A stretch of 64,000 nt of DNA. It comes from Acanthaster planci (taxonomy: Eukaryota > Echinodermata > Asteroidea > Valvatida > Acanthasteridae). The notes under the pieces are model-generated. The model was not told where the DNA came from. It saw only the letters and a list, made by a program, of their open reading frames with translations, and did not search any database. The stretch is from the NCBI RefSeq assembly GCF_001949145.1, contig NW_019091391.1, positions 1,146,487 to 1,210,486 on the forward strand, in the 5' to 3' direction. The translations under genes and the position numbers were made by a program. Positions 10,646-23,800 of the stretch are shown one piece after another; position 1 is the first letter of the stretch; every line of letters begins with the position of its first letter.

Positions 10646-13600
10646 ATGACGCGGCTACTTCTGGTCCTAATTTTCTTCACATTTAAGAAGTCTGCGTGCG
10701 GCGCAAAAGACAACTCTGTAGATTATCACGGGGTGAAAACAAGTTCTTCTCCTGCCACATTTCATATCACATTCTCATATTTGTCGTTACTTCATCAAAT
10801 CAAGTAGAATTTGCGATTCATTTTTCCGGTGCTCAGTTCTGTGGTTTCTAAATTCATGGGTCAAAGATGTACTGAGTCACGATCGTTTTATTAGCGTTTT
10901 ATTTCATTCTTCATTTGTGAATAGAACAGACTCAGTTATCGAAGAGACAGCTATACCGGTGTTGCAAGAAAGTGGAACTTCAATTTTGCATTCTACAAAC
11001 CGGTCCACACGTTGTCAGTGGTCAAATGCGAGACTCTATCCATTCTAGAGCTGTAGTTCAGATAATTCAGTTCTTTGGGGAAATCGTTGAAAGCATGTGA
11101 CGAGTGGCCCCACTGTAATTGGCCAGTGGCGAAGTGTGCAAAGTTGGTTCTATTAGCTACGCGGTATACAAAGTTTGCCCCTCGCCGACGCAAAGCTTGA
11201 AACAGTACTTAATTACCTCCGTTATGAGATATTGTTAAAATCGTGATGCCAAAACCCTACCATCCTCAGCGTTTATATACATATACACAGTTGTAAATTC
11301 TCGACGCACGCGTATGGATGGACTCATTCGAAAATGCAGACCAATTGGCGTGTTCGATGAGTTTCCACGAGTTGACTCGTGTTTAACTGCGTCCCAATCG
11401 TCTCGCTTGTTTTGTCACAGCACACACGGTCATCCCCAGGTCTGCGTTTCCCCGTGTAAGCTAATCGAACGCACGCTAATAATGAACCGAAGCGTTGATT
11501 TTTTTTTAAAATGCTAATCAATTAGACTGGGCCAATTACAAAGCGGCAATTGCTTTGCTTGGCCGGCAGTATAAAGCAAACCAGGTTTTGATTGGACCCA
11601 ATTCCAGCCACACCCTGAGTCGATACATCCAGACCCACCTGAACAGACAGAAACTCCGGGCGCCTTCCAGTCGGACATGATGCTCACGGACGATCAAGCG
11701 GAGGAAATCACCTACAGCTTTTTGTTTGGAGACGTTCATCCGCGACGAGCAGTTCGAACTAGTAGATGGCCCCAGGCGATAATCCCCTACGAGATTGATG
11801 GCAACTTTGGCGGTGAATATAGACCCTTTTACTTCACTTTATTAAGAAAGCTTAAAAGCAATTATCTCGTGCAGATTGCACTATAGACGAGCGTCCAATA
11901 ACTAATATTATCATCATTTGCATTATTAGTAAGCATTCATAAATACCTCCGAAAGTTTGCATCTTCTGATTGGTCAGAAGTCAAGCCAAGTCACATGACC
12001 GTTGCGAACAGGCTCTTATAAGACCAGTTAAAAACGCACTTGGAATGTGCATTTGTTTCATTTACAGCACGCTCTGACAAAAACATATCATCCAAAAATT
12101 GGAATTCCTAAAAAGCTGAGCCAATGCACGTTATATTTTATTTTTAACAAAACAGAAATGAGCTGATTGGGTCTTTCCCCAGATTAGAGTATGACCAGAG
12201 AGTCTAATCTCTCACAATTTCTGGAAGTTATTTCACCTGCTTTCAAAACTGTGTGAACATAATCCTTATAAGTTGATTACAAAGTATCATTCCGCACACG
12301 CGTTTGAACTGTGACACTCCAAGCCACGGTAATAATTATGTTTATACTGCAAGCTGGATGTGGGCTTTTACCTATAGGGGGCAAACGATCACTGATGAAA
12401 TTATCATCAACTTAAAAAAATCCAGCACGCTAAAATGCTGTTCTCAAAATATTTCAGAGGGAATGCGTACCAAAATCCGGGAAGCCATGGATTGGTGGCG
12501 AGAGGACACATGCATAACTTTTGAAGAATACACGCCCTCAGGAAACCCTGACAGTGACCACCGCGTGCGTTTTAGGAAGGTGGCTAGCGGGTAAGTGCAA
12601 TTGGTTACATCAACAGACTTCGTTCAGTTTTGGCCGCAGGCAGGCGAGAATAACATGCAAGCCTACATTGAAGCCATTGGCTTCATCAAGGGCGCGTTAG
12701 CCATTCTGTACAGATAAACGTGTGACTACCGGTGGAGTTGGGGGGGGGGCAACGCCTCCGGGGAACTCTTCCCCTGAAAAGAGCCTGGCTACAGCTTGGG
12801 GGATTGCTCCCGGGAAATCCCCCCCCCCCCCCGAACCAGACTACGGCACTGGTGACTGCCTGTCGCATGCAAGACTTTTATACCTTCACTGGTCCCCGCA
12901 CTCTTAGGGGAAAAATACCACGGACGTCCGTGGAAAATACCTTGCACAAGTTTGTGAAACAAGTACGACACAGCCCCAGTTTCATCGAAGCATTGTTTGC
13001 TGATTTGCAGCCTTTCTTCAATGTGCATGCATGCAATTTCAATGTGAGCGTGCGGATGCGCTGGCCCAGTTATTGTTCAAATTAACGCTATATACTATCC
13101 AATGAGGCCTAGGGCTCGTAGAAATTACACCAAGTATCCTGAAATAGCAGTCCACTCCAGATCCCTGTGATGGCAGTGATGACGTTAAGGTAGCGTCTTC
13201 GAATTGGCTATTTGGTATTTGTTAAATTTATTTTGAGATGGGAGGGTGGATACAAACTTTCATACAGAACACTCGTAACACGAAGTCACCGTCATGGCTT
13301 TTATAACTTCGTTACAGGTGTTGCTCTGATGTTGGGATGATTAACCATTTTCCCCAGTACATCAGCCTCGAGGAAAATTCATGTGACTTGGTAAGTACGT
13401 GTCAGAGATCAATGTCAAGCATGTTTAATAGGGATGGTCTCTCATAATGTTTGTGTATGAAATTGAAGAAATAAAGATGCTTCATACATGTTGTTCAAGG
13501 AAGCCATCTTTTGTTAACTGCTTAAGTTGCGACAGGAGAGCACAAAAGGTCTACTCATTGTGTACCCCTGTGGAACAAAAGCTAGTTTAGCTCGCCCGTT

Positions 13601-16600
13601 ATTATTTGGATGAGTAATCACGGCCAAGCTTGCACACCGAACAACTTGACGAACAGAAGTCACTTTGGCGTGCATAACCTTTGATATCGGTTGGCTTATA
13701 GCGAATGGAATAAATTGAAACATCGCGGCTTCCATCCTTTCTTTTTACAGACGGGAACAATAGCGCACGAGATTGGTCATACGGTGGGTTGGTGGCATGA
13801 GCACTCCCGAATAGACAGGAATGAATACGTTACCTTACGCCCAGAGAACATACAGGACGGCGAGGAAAAACAATTTGTTCAGCACGACAGTGAGACCTTT
13901 GGCATTCCGTATGACGTAGAATCTATCATGCACTACGCATCTACGGTAAGCACTGGGTTGGCTGACCTCGATGCATACAGAAAAATGGCGACAAAATTCT
14001 GCGGGCGCTACGATGCGTCAAGGCCGCCGAAACGTCTAGTTTCGACGCCGTTGTTGAAGACGAATAGGCTTAATTACTGGATAGTTAACACAGACTTGAG
14101 CCGTATCTCTGAAGTGTGTGTCGTGACACTCAGATGGGCACTTAGCCTGCATCCAATCCCGGTGTTGCCACACACCGCTGTTAAGGGAGGCTTTCAAGCC
14201 AAAATGCCACGCCCGAAGCTTGACAGTAATACATTATAATAGGCACGTGAACTACGCACGTAACAGCTTCAGCATATTATGCGGGGCCGTGGGGCACAAA
14301 AGAGGGGGTAGATGAGTTCGCTCAAGCTGACGTGAGTGGCAAAGTGGGTAAAGGAAAAAAGGGTAAGTTCTGATGACGTCCGTGGTGCGAATCTATTTTT
14401 CTTTCTTCGAGCCTGCTGTTAGCGAGGATCAATTTTGAAAGGTTTTCAATTTTATTTTTTACCCAAATTTGTAGCCTTAACTCGTTTAATTCAAGGAAGG
14501 GAAAAGTGCTTACTTCGACGGGTTATCGACTTGACCCCCTCTTAATAGCTTGGCACTCAAATCATATTATATTACCATATACACACAGCACGCTTCGAAG
14601 TGGGCATTTTGATTGAAGGCCGCGTTTAGTTTGACAGCAGTGGACGGTCGGATCAGGTGGAAGGAACAATACGTAAACCTCACCTTATTTGAGGCGAAAG
14701 AGCTACCGCCAACTTCAAATTCTGCCGTGCTTCACCTTGGTGAATTCTTTACTTGAGATACACGGACTTGATCGGGGAAACGGGGGAATAAATCAGGGAA
14801 GGCATTTTCAATGGGCCGGCATTCTGCTCCCGATGAGCCTCATTTGACCTTTTTGTTTCACCAGTATTTCTCCAAAAACGGCAAATTGACCATCGAACCA
14901 AAATATCCGCTGGACATGTTCAAAATGGGCAACCGCAAATTCTTCACATTTTACGACAAGAAATTTGCAAATGTCATGTACAACTGTTCCCGTGAGTATA
15001 TTTCCTTTAACCTTTTCGTCTTAGAATGATTTAAGGCAACTCTGTTGCTTTTTGTATGAATTCTATTTCATAAATTCATACTTGCAGAAATTCCAGTCAC
15101 CAGGGAATTAACACAAACTGTAGGGACAATAGCCAAAAGCACCACTCTGATTACACATCTTCCATATGGTATGAAAATGTATCCCAATCGCTTTGCCTAA
15201 AAGCGATTATAATTTTACCACATAAGCACACTTGTCAAAGATCGGGAGGAAGCTCCCAAGTCTTCCTCATCATTCAAGCAGGATATGATATTGTTCAAGG
15301 CTAACCATGTACATGTACAGTTATTCTTGTAATTTTTCCCCAGAGAATTGTGAAGATTTGCAGTGCGAAAACGAAGGGTACGTGGGAAAAGATTGTGTGT
15401 GTCACTGCAAGCCCGGTTATAGCGGTCAACATTGTGAGGTGGATAATGGAGATAGCGTCGACGACGGTGGTAAATTTCACAGAATTTTACTTCGACAAAG
15501 CATTCAAGTAACGTTCATTCTGCGTGTGAGCGACATGGTCGTTCAATTCACCTGTATCCACAACCGTTAATAAATGAGGCGTTTACAGCCAAATGCCTCT
15601 GTTTGAAGCGTGCCGGTAATACATTAAGGCATGAGATTAACGTTAAAGCTTACGGTGAGAATTTTCATGTAGGGTCCTCGGCATAAAAGAAGGAAAGAAA
15701 GGAGGTTGGTAGAACTGGCTTGCGTGAAAGAGTGGGTATAAAGGAATTGGTTGGAATAGACCAATTGCGGCCGCTAAATCACGTGACCTATATTGGGTTT
15801 CAACCCCACAGCAACGTGTGCTTTGAGTGTTGTTTACAAAAAAATACTGTAAAGTTACGATATAATACTCAGCACATCAGTAGTCTGAGTAAGGTACCTA
15901 CCGTCGGCTTAAGTTTGGGTAAATGATACTAATGGAACACTTTGCTTTTGGCTGACGCCGTGTTTATTGTTATTTAATAACCACTACAGGTCACGTGATT
16001 CAGTGGACGCAATCATTCAATTATGCTGGACGCGTTTGGCACTCGTTTCCTTCATATTTTTCTCACATTTTTGGTGGTAAAGATCAGTTTTAAAATGTCA
16101 ATTCCCGGCTTAAATTTGTAGTGTAAAAGGTTGTTTTGAAAGGTGCTTATATTGGTGTTGGAAACAGTTTTAAATCCAGCGGGGGACGGTGGGGGTACAG
16201 TTTTTCCTTAGAGACATGTTGCTTATTGTTTGTATCTTAAGTACTCCGTAGGCACAGCATCCCAGAAGCGGTACTACACAATGTACTATCGTTTTAGGGA
16301 GAGGTAAGCCTTTGCTTAAAACGGTACGACGCATACAGCACAGAAAAAATACATAATATATTACCGCCATCTTTCATACAGTGGCATTTTGGGTAAAAGC
16401 ACATTTTTGTCCACAGCGGTTGGTATTGGTATCGGCTGCCTCGATTTATATTTTTAAAATTTCTTTAACAATAGGGATATTTCGAGTCCTTCACAGAACA
16501 ACAACTGTTCTAATCTATCATTTAATGAGAAACTCGAAACAACAACGAATTGGAACCATAGCCGAATAAAATGAGTTTCTCTAATCTTGGTCGCTTACTG

Positions 16601-19600
16601 CTCTTTCGGTGCAACTTAATATATTCCCTTTGGCATATCTCTTTTCTCACCCTAGGCTGCATTCGGGAACTGGAAGCTGACATTAATATTGATAAAGTAT
16701 TTACTTCTCCTGGTTACCCCAAAGGATACGGACCCAATTTGTTTTGTACCTGGCTGATCACGGTAGGTATTTCGATTTGTCAAGTAACACAAATATTGGG
16801 TATGAAATGTCGTAATCAATCCCCAAAGCTCAGTCCAACATGGAAAATGCCATAAATATATATCCTTCAATGCTAATCCTTTTATCAAAGACGCATGAAG
16901 CAATGGTCACGATATTTCATATTTATTCTCTTTTCCTAAAAATTAGGCTACTTGTATTTTCTTTTGGCTTCGATCCTATGATCCCAACTGTAGGCGTGTA
17001 TCTTTACTGCTGCTTGTAAGGAAGTTCGATTCACAGATCTTCATTCCTTTCAGGAAGAATTCGGCAAAAGGTGATGGGCCTACATACCAAAAATGTGGTA
17101 GACAAAATCAGGCATTAAAAGTCCAGATGATTTCTCCGTAATAGTGAAAGCCAAGTCCTAAGATCTGTAGAAAACTTCCGAAGAATTCGGAGCCGTTGCA
17201 AGCGGAAAAACAAATTGAGGATTAGGAAATTTTTTTATTAACAGGGTCCAGAGGGCACAACCGTTTCTCTCAGCTTTCTTGTATTTGACACAGAAGCGTC
17301 ACATTGTCAAAACGACTATGTCAAAATAAGAGAAGGCCCGGACATATACAATGGCGGGGACAGGTGAGATTAATCGTTTTGCTTATCGTAGTTTAATAAA
17401 GCGACATTCTTAAGACAAAGAAGATTTTTTTGGCAGACTAGGGATGCTTTTTCACGTCAACGGAACAGCGCATTCGATGTTCCAACTTGGGTAAGCAAAG
17501 GGAACATGGCATTAAAACAATGGTTACAATGAAAACAGCCTTACCTCTGCAACCGATAAAGAAATCTGTTGTGGCGTTATAAGAGAATGCAGTATCTTGT
17601 CAACAGACAATTAAGGCTCTTCCGATTTGTTTGTTTGGAACATACATTATTCCATTTCAAATTTTTATGAAATTTTAAACCTTCGACATCAGGCTTTGAA
17701 CATCGTCAACATACCTCCTTAAGGCTCCTTGAACCAAAGAGCTCAGAAACTTAAAGTACATGCAGATTTATATGTCATTACTACCGAGTCGGCACCACGC
17801 TTGTGGCCAGGATGTGAACGCCCATTGAGTATCTCTTTGTCAACTCTGCTTTGAGCAGAAGAACCCCCTCATCGGTTGAAAAGAGTCATGCTGGTGGGGA
17901 GTGCTCATTTTGCCAGTGTGCGACTGCAAGCTGTGCATTTCGTACTCGTTTGTGAGTCGGCGAAGTGTATTTCCCACATCAGGGGCCTCTTTTACTCTAA
18001 GTTCCCTCGAGGCCCATCCGATTCGTAAGTGTGACGTCACTTCATTTTAAACCGCGCCCACTGCACATAGAGTTAAATGGAAGCGGAAGTTACCGCGCAA
18101 CTTGTCTATTCATCCAACTGTAGCGTATAATTCGTGGTGCGTGTGCGTGTATGACGAAGAGTACCGAAGTTTGACGTCACTGTGAACCAGAAGTGCAGTG
18201 CAAATGAATGGAGTACGCGCGCGTGTTGTTGCTGGTTCTCGCGCTAATGCCTTTTACACTAATTGTGCGCGTGACGTATTCACTTCTTTACTCTATAGAG
18301 TGTTGCGACTTGACCCAATTAACGCGCATGTGCATGTTACTGATCGTGCGCGCGAGGGCGTGCCACTGTGGTGTACAGCGGTATCTACTTGGATTTTAGT
18401 CTGTAGGTTTTGAAATCAAAGTGTTTGGTCCTCCTGTCTGTTAGACACAAATAAGAACAATTCAGTTAGCAATATTTTGGTGCGCAATCTGAACAGAAAA
18501 ACGTATAATCTGAGCATTGTCCTCCTATGATTGACACAGTAACATCGGTCGGTATGAAATGTTTAAAAAGTGCGCTTTTCGGTACACGTTATCCCACAGG
18601 ATGTCAAACATTTCCATATACTGAGGGAGAGCATTGCACAAAAAGTGTGTCACAGAAAGTGTAATCGTCTAATCCTCGAAAATAATACCGTGCCATTATT
18701 GTTGGAGAGTAACCTTTTTGTCGCACTTTCCATCTTAAGATACTGTGGCCACACCCCGCCGGAGACAATCCAATCTGTGGGCAATCGTATAATGGTTATG
18801 TTCATGTCAGACGGTATCATAAGCAAGAAAGGCTTCTTGGCGCAGTACCGAGCAGACAACGTCTCGGTCCCACCAACCACCACCCAGCCTCCGCTTCCCA
18901 CTACCCTGCCCGCAGAAACAACTCAGGCTTCAACCACTACCCTGCCCGCAGAGACAACTCGGGCTTCAACCACTACCATGCCCTCAGAGACAACTCAGGC
19001 TTCAACTACTACCGAGATAATAATTCCAAAATGCCGTGAGTCTTTTGTTTCATTTGATTATTTTTTGGTGTCTATCTATGAGATCGGTTTACAATACCGT
19101 GTGATAGGCCTCCCTTTAGAACGAGGGCGAATTTTCCCGGCTAGTGGGAGTTAGACATTTCCCTGCGTAACATTTTAATGCCTTTGTAGGGGGCAAAGCT
19201 AAATCGTGGGACTCTACGCGCCCTTTTGAAAGGAAGAAAAGTGAAAAGACCTCCTCCCCGCCAATTACCTGTTCTCTAATTTTTCCAAACCAAAACGTAC
19301 TCTTAGTTTGGTGGGACATGGCCCCTTGAATCCGCCAATACCCTGTGGAGGCTCTAATTTCGACCTTTCTGGTAAAAGTCGATTTAAACTTCTACGCTCC
19401 AAGAGCAATTTCGTTTTATTTTATTTCTTTAGAAAGGCGACAACAATAAGTCACGTTGAAAGGTTTTGAACGCACGTTTCAATTTAACATTTCCTGTGGG
19501 ATGGCGCAGTGAGTCGCTTTCCCTGTTGAGATATTTGATATCAAGTCTGACGATTGGTTTACTTTCGCCATGTCTAATGACCTGTTCGCACAGAAACCGT

Positions 19601-20830
19601 TGAAGGAACGTGCGGGGGGACTTTCAAGAAAGATTCAGGTTGCATCGCGTCTCCCAATTTTGGGCATGGCGAGTACAACAACGACGAAGAGTGTGTTTAT
19701 TACATCCAGGTGAGAAGTATTTCATGTCAATTATGGATGGCCATGGCTTAAAATCTAGATGGAATTTCAGTTCGTGGTCATCGGTAATTTCATCTGTGCA
19801 ACATGTACTTTTAAGCTGTAAGGTAACAGATTTGTCACTAGATATACACCTTGAAAGAACACGTTCACATTTCGCAAATTCTGCGGGCTATGCTACGAAA
19901 CTGTGGATCCGAAAACGAAATGAAAAACCCGTTTTTAAAGGTCAAATCATTTGCAAACCATGTACCGACAAAGAAGTATTTGAAGAACTACGTGGTTGCA
20001 TGGAAAACGTGATCCCGAAAGAAGGTTATCCTCTTATGGAAGTTGATCCATACTCAAAGTTCTTAATTAAAACGCTATTCATGCCTGCCTTCTTGCTTGA
20101 CAATGCAGGTTAAAGCAGGCAAACGAGTCGAATTGAGGGTGGAACAACTCGACGTAGAACATCAGGCTACGTGCACTTGGGACAAAGTAGAGATTATTCC
20201 TGGTCCAACACTTGGCTCTGTGAGGTAAGCCTTAGAGGGCTCATGCATTTAACTTAGGTGGGAACACAGCTGGCGGACATTTCTTTATACTCTTGTTAAA
20301 TGCATTTGCATCCTTTTTGGGTAATCTTATTGGGGAGTGCCCTTTTTATAAGATATTAAAAAGCTTGAAAATAATTGTCTATGCTATTGTGGCACTCGAA
20401 GGCGCGGTAGCTGTGATATCACGAAAGGAAGACCCTATCCATGTCAGAGTTCTTGTCAAAATTTAGAATATAAGACTTGTTTAATTTGCTTTCTTGGTGA
20501 CTGCCATGAATCGAAATATCAGTGAATGACCAAAGAAACTTTTAAGATTTTGAAACATCCAAAACTAGCAAAATTCGTATTGAAATAGTTGGATCATTGA
20601 GGTTTCACACTTTTCCTCAAGAGCATGCAATTTTTTTTCGTTTACAGATGTTATGATTAACTAAAGTTAATCTCAAGTGACTCTTTTTCCTTCTCAGGAT
20701 GTGCGGTGAATCGCCTCCAGAGGGCACTATTGTGTCACTGGACAATACGATGACGGTCAAGATGATCAGCGATGCACTCGTCGCTGGAGGGGGCTTTGCA
20801 GCGAGCTTTGAAGCCATTACTGTGGTCTAA
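10646..20830 (+). CDS. Secreted astacin metalloprotease, astacin-EGF-CUB-CUB (BP10/SpAN-like)
   Basis: Phase-checked exons: 10646-10732, 11647-11812, 12458-12590, 13318-13390, 13751-13945, 14865-14991, 15344-15469, 16656-16762, 17245-17363, 17437-17490, 18740-19035, 19594-19709, 20109-20224, 20698-20830. The predicted product is 615 aa, close to my memory of sea-urchin SpAN/BP10. It has a signal peptide (residues 1-19), a short propeptide with an LFGD element resembling the astacin FxGD aspartate switch, and an Arg-rich cleavage area before RWPQAIIPY. The catalytic zinc site HEIGHTVGWWHEHSR is at about 159-173, the Met-turn SIMHY at 211-215, and an EGF-like domain at about 261-302. CUB1 spans about 303-438, then a Thr/Pro linker with three 11-residue repeats, then CUB2 to the stop. 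All catalytic residues are present. The family acts outside the cell in embryonic patterning or matrix processing. Exon 1 and its direct junction to 11647 are the least certain; an extra propeptide exon near 10925 is possible. Confidence 0.9.
14185..14365. repeat. Intronic repeat, related to 15555-15760
   Basis: It lies in the intron after the exon ending at 13945. It shares spaced blocks with 15555-15760 in a later intron of the same gene: a CCAAATGCC-type block, GTAATACATTA, GGCACAAAAGA/GGCATAAAAGA, and a GTGGGTA-AAGGA block. The two may be copies of one element or the product of an internal duplication. Confidence 0.45.
15555..15760. repeat. Intronic repeat, related to 14185-14365
   Basis: This is the second copy of the intronic repeat described at 14185-14365, in the intron between the EGF exon (ends 15469) and the first CUB1 exon (starts 16656). 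Similarity is blockwise and not continuous, so both copies are old. Confidence 0.45.
17845..18020. repeat. Dispersed GAGCAGAAG repeat, copy B (intronic)
   Basis: It lies in the intron between 17490 and 18740 of the protease gene. It has the same ordered blocks as copies A and C: TTGAGCAGAAG, CCCTCATCGGTTGAAAAGAG, a TCATTTTG block and a closing CCTCGAGGCCCAT-like block. It directly abuts the separate repeat at 18030-18165. Confidence 0.75.
18030..18165 (+). repeat. Dispersed repeat, copy 2 (inverse of 5060-5215)
   Basis: It is similar to the reverse complement of 5060-5215. It begins with GTGACGTCACTTC, runs through CGCGCCCACTGCAC and ends near GTGTATGACGAAG. It lies in the same protease intron as copy B of the GAGCAGAAG repeat. 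Confidence 0.6.
18902..19010 (+). repeat. 33-nt coding tandem repeat (Thr-rich linker)
   Basis: Three consecutive 11-residue units, TTLPAETTQAS, TTLPAETTRAS and TTMPSETTQAS, sit inside the exon at 18740-19035 between CUB1 and CUB2. The composition suggests an O-glycosylated mucin-like spacer (inference). The near-identity of the units suggests length variation by unequal exchange. Confidence 0.85.
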
Positions 20831-23800
20831 AGACAATGACAAACGCCCTGCCGCCTTTGGAACGTTCAAAGTGTTAGTTCTTGCCTACCAGCGGCTGGAA
20901 AAATGGCCTGCTGTCAATTTTAAACTTCCATGCAGCTATAAAAAAATATCAAATTGATCCTACCAAACTTAGGCTTTTATAAGATTTAAACACTCATTGC
21001 TGTTTTAGGCAAAGCCTAAAAGCCAGTTTCTACAAAATAGGCAAGCCATATACCAGTCGTTGGCAATAAGGGAAAGGCCTACCATTAGGGTATATCATAA
21101 TAATGAAAATGTAATATTTCAAAATTTCATTAAAAGAAGTTGGCTCATTACATGCGATTTAAGTTGGTTCAATTGCTAGCATTTTCAGCCTTTTACGCCA
21201 TACCTGGTCACCTCTCTCTTCGCAACAAAATCGTTAGACTCAAAGTTTTTTTTATTAAAGCGGTTCACAGTCATTATGCCTTCACATTATGTGACTTTCA
21301 CATTATTATACCAAGCTGTTTCACAGTACTGCATACTTAAGTAATATAATCAGAAAACGTACTGCTGAAGTGTACATCTAAAAGGTTTTGTAGGATTTCA
21401 CTTAACCGTCACAGCCGGGTGGGGGAGGACTCGCCCCCCCTCCAAGAACTTGGCTGCGCCATGCTCGATTTCCTTTTTAACTTTGCATATATAACGTAAA
21501 GAAGCGCATGAACAATATCCAGGTGAAGTTTGAACTCAATCAATCATATGGGTTTGTTGATGCGGGCATTTGAAGTTTAAGGCTACACGCGTGTCAGGGC
21601 GCGTGCAGTGGGTACCACAGTGGGGAAAAAGTAAACACTTTTGGCTTAAATGTCTTGGAAAAATGGGCGCTGCGCGAGAACGGTACGCTTGATTTTTGCA
21701 AAGATGTTGTCAAAATGACCACAAAGAGTCTCCTAGACACCCTAAAAGGCTTAGCCTTAAAAAATACACTGCCACGATATCGGACAAAAACGTTAAGGGG
21801 GCGCATACAAGTTCATTTACTCAGAGGAGTAACCGTCATGCTAAAAAAAAAGTAAAACGGAAATAGCACTGACCAAGTATGTGTTTCATAATTTGAGGTG
21901 AATCACATTTATCAGATCATAAGTAACGTCCTATGTGGCTCACATATCGGTAACTAAAAACTGGGATTTCAAGTTCTTAAGATATTCTCTGAGAGTGAGG
22001 TACCAACTGATTAGAAAAGATTTCTGCTTGCATTACTTAACTTTGAGATAATCACATCGTATGTTAGGTAGATTCAGAACAAATTATATCGTGTTCTTCT
22101 CATTTCAGTTTTTTAGAAAGAGTGTCTATGAAATAAAAGTATCAAGCAAAGCAACAGAAAATGGTAAGACTTGGATGTCCTTTCACCAGACTAATTCTTC
22201 TCCATACCACGAATGATGTAGGTCTATAAACAGGTATGCACATGTATATTAACAAACTCACTTTTTGGGGGGGGGGAGCGAAAACCCCGAGATTTCCTAT
22301 TTTGAATTAAATTTTTCATCACTGCAAACATGGTTGTTGAACAAGCTGCAGTCTGAAATAGATTAAACTGTAAGATAATTCCGTCAGTCGCACTGCTATG
22401 AAACCGCAAGCCACCGACATGAGTTGCAAGTCCCCTTTACGAATCGAAGTCGATCGGAAAATCAGTTACGAAAGCGTAAATTGAAAAAAAGGGAAGCATG
22501 ACTGACCATGGCTCTGATCTTCTTATTCATGTATATTTCCATTAGGGTTGGATATTCAACTCGCTGAAATTGAGAGAGGAACGTGTACCCTTTTAAGACT
22601 GCCTATTTGACCTTTTACCTTAGATATAGAGAAATTGTGGACAATGGAAGACGTCGAGACGCTTGATGGCGGCAAACATACCGGTCGTTTTTCAGACGCG
22701 CTCGTTGTTCTGAGCATGCGTGTTTAGTTCTGACCATGCAGATATCTTCCATTAGGAACTTGCTTCAATAGAGAAAGGCACATACTGTATACCCTTTCCG
22801 CGATGTTACGAAAATTGCCAAAACTGTTAAAAGCCACTGCAATGAACCGGCAGGAATATACCGTAAATTTACATGAATTTGGCGTTTTCAATCTTAGCTT
22901 ACCTCATTTCCGTAGGGATTCCTTTAGGTTTACAAACGGTGTACGAGGTTTATCATCCACTTCGAAATCCACTGTCAACAGGCTACCTTGCCCTCTCTCT
23001 GAGGTTAACTTAACACCTCGTCGAAGGTGATCTCAGGTCTCCCCAAATTCCTCAGGCTTGCCCTACTCCTATACACGTGAAAACCCCTTATCCTTTGAAA
23101 TGAAGAAATATCTCAAGCGCGCATACTAAATCAGGCACGGCCATTGTACCGCCAAGGCCACCACGTATGCATATTCAGCATTCAAACCAATGCAAGTAAC
23201 AGAAATGGCTCTGATTGAATTCCTTGGGTGTGGCAACCTCTCCTTACTACCATTTAAACAACGACTGTTTTTAATTCCAAGCCACACAACATCAAACTCG
23301 GTTCTTACAAACGAGTACCCTGCAAACACAAAAGAGGGAAATCCTCACTCTCAAGAAGAGTGCCTGAGTCCCTTATAAAGCAACTCCAACAGAGTGAAAC
23401 CACTCCAAAAAGAACGTAGAGCTGTAATAAAAAGAAGAGCTGGTATAAAAGACAACTATTTTTCGAGTTGTTCTTTATATGAACCCTGAGTGGAAATTTT
23501 ACTCTTTATAGGAGTGTCTCCAGCTTTTTTAAAGAGAGTTTTTTGGCTACCTTTTCAGAGTGGTTTCACTCTTGAAATGGTTTCAAGAGTGGTTTTATTC
23601 ACTCTAGTTGCATTCAGGGAGAAATATGTCGTTGAAAATGTTCATTCCGTGACCACCAATTTAAGATTTTGGACGTCATAGAGACCCAACTCGATAAACT
23701 GGCTGACTCACATGTGAAGAAAGGGGAACTGAGAAAAGACAGAAAGCATGTTCTATCCTCACTCCTCCCTTCATTCTGCCGGCCCTATAGTTGAAAACAT

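Noticed and set aside
17437-17490. Initially read the CUB1 junction as 17363 directly to 18740
   Set aside because: The phases also fit without it, but a 54-nt exon with good acceptor and donor adds 18 residues expected in CUB1, so it was kept in the model.
20617-20817. Minus-strand ORF resembling the plus-strand ORF at 6291-6530 (both contain KLAAKP)
   Set aside because: Both are antisense readings of homologous CUB2 last exons. The similarity is real, but it comes from the coding strand.
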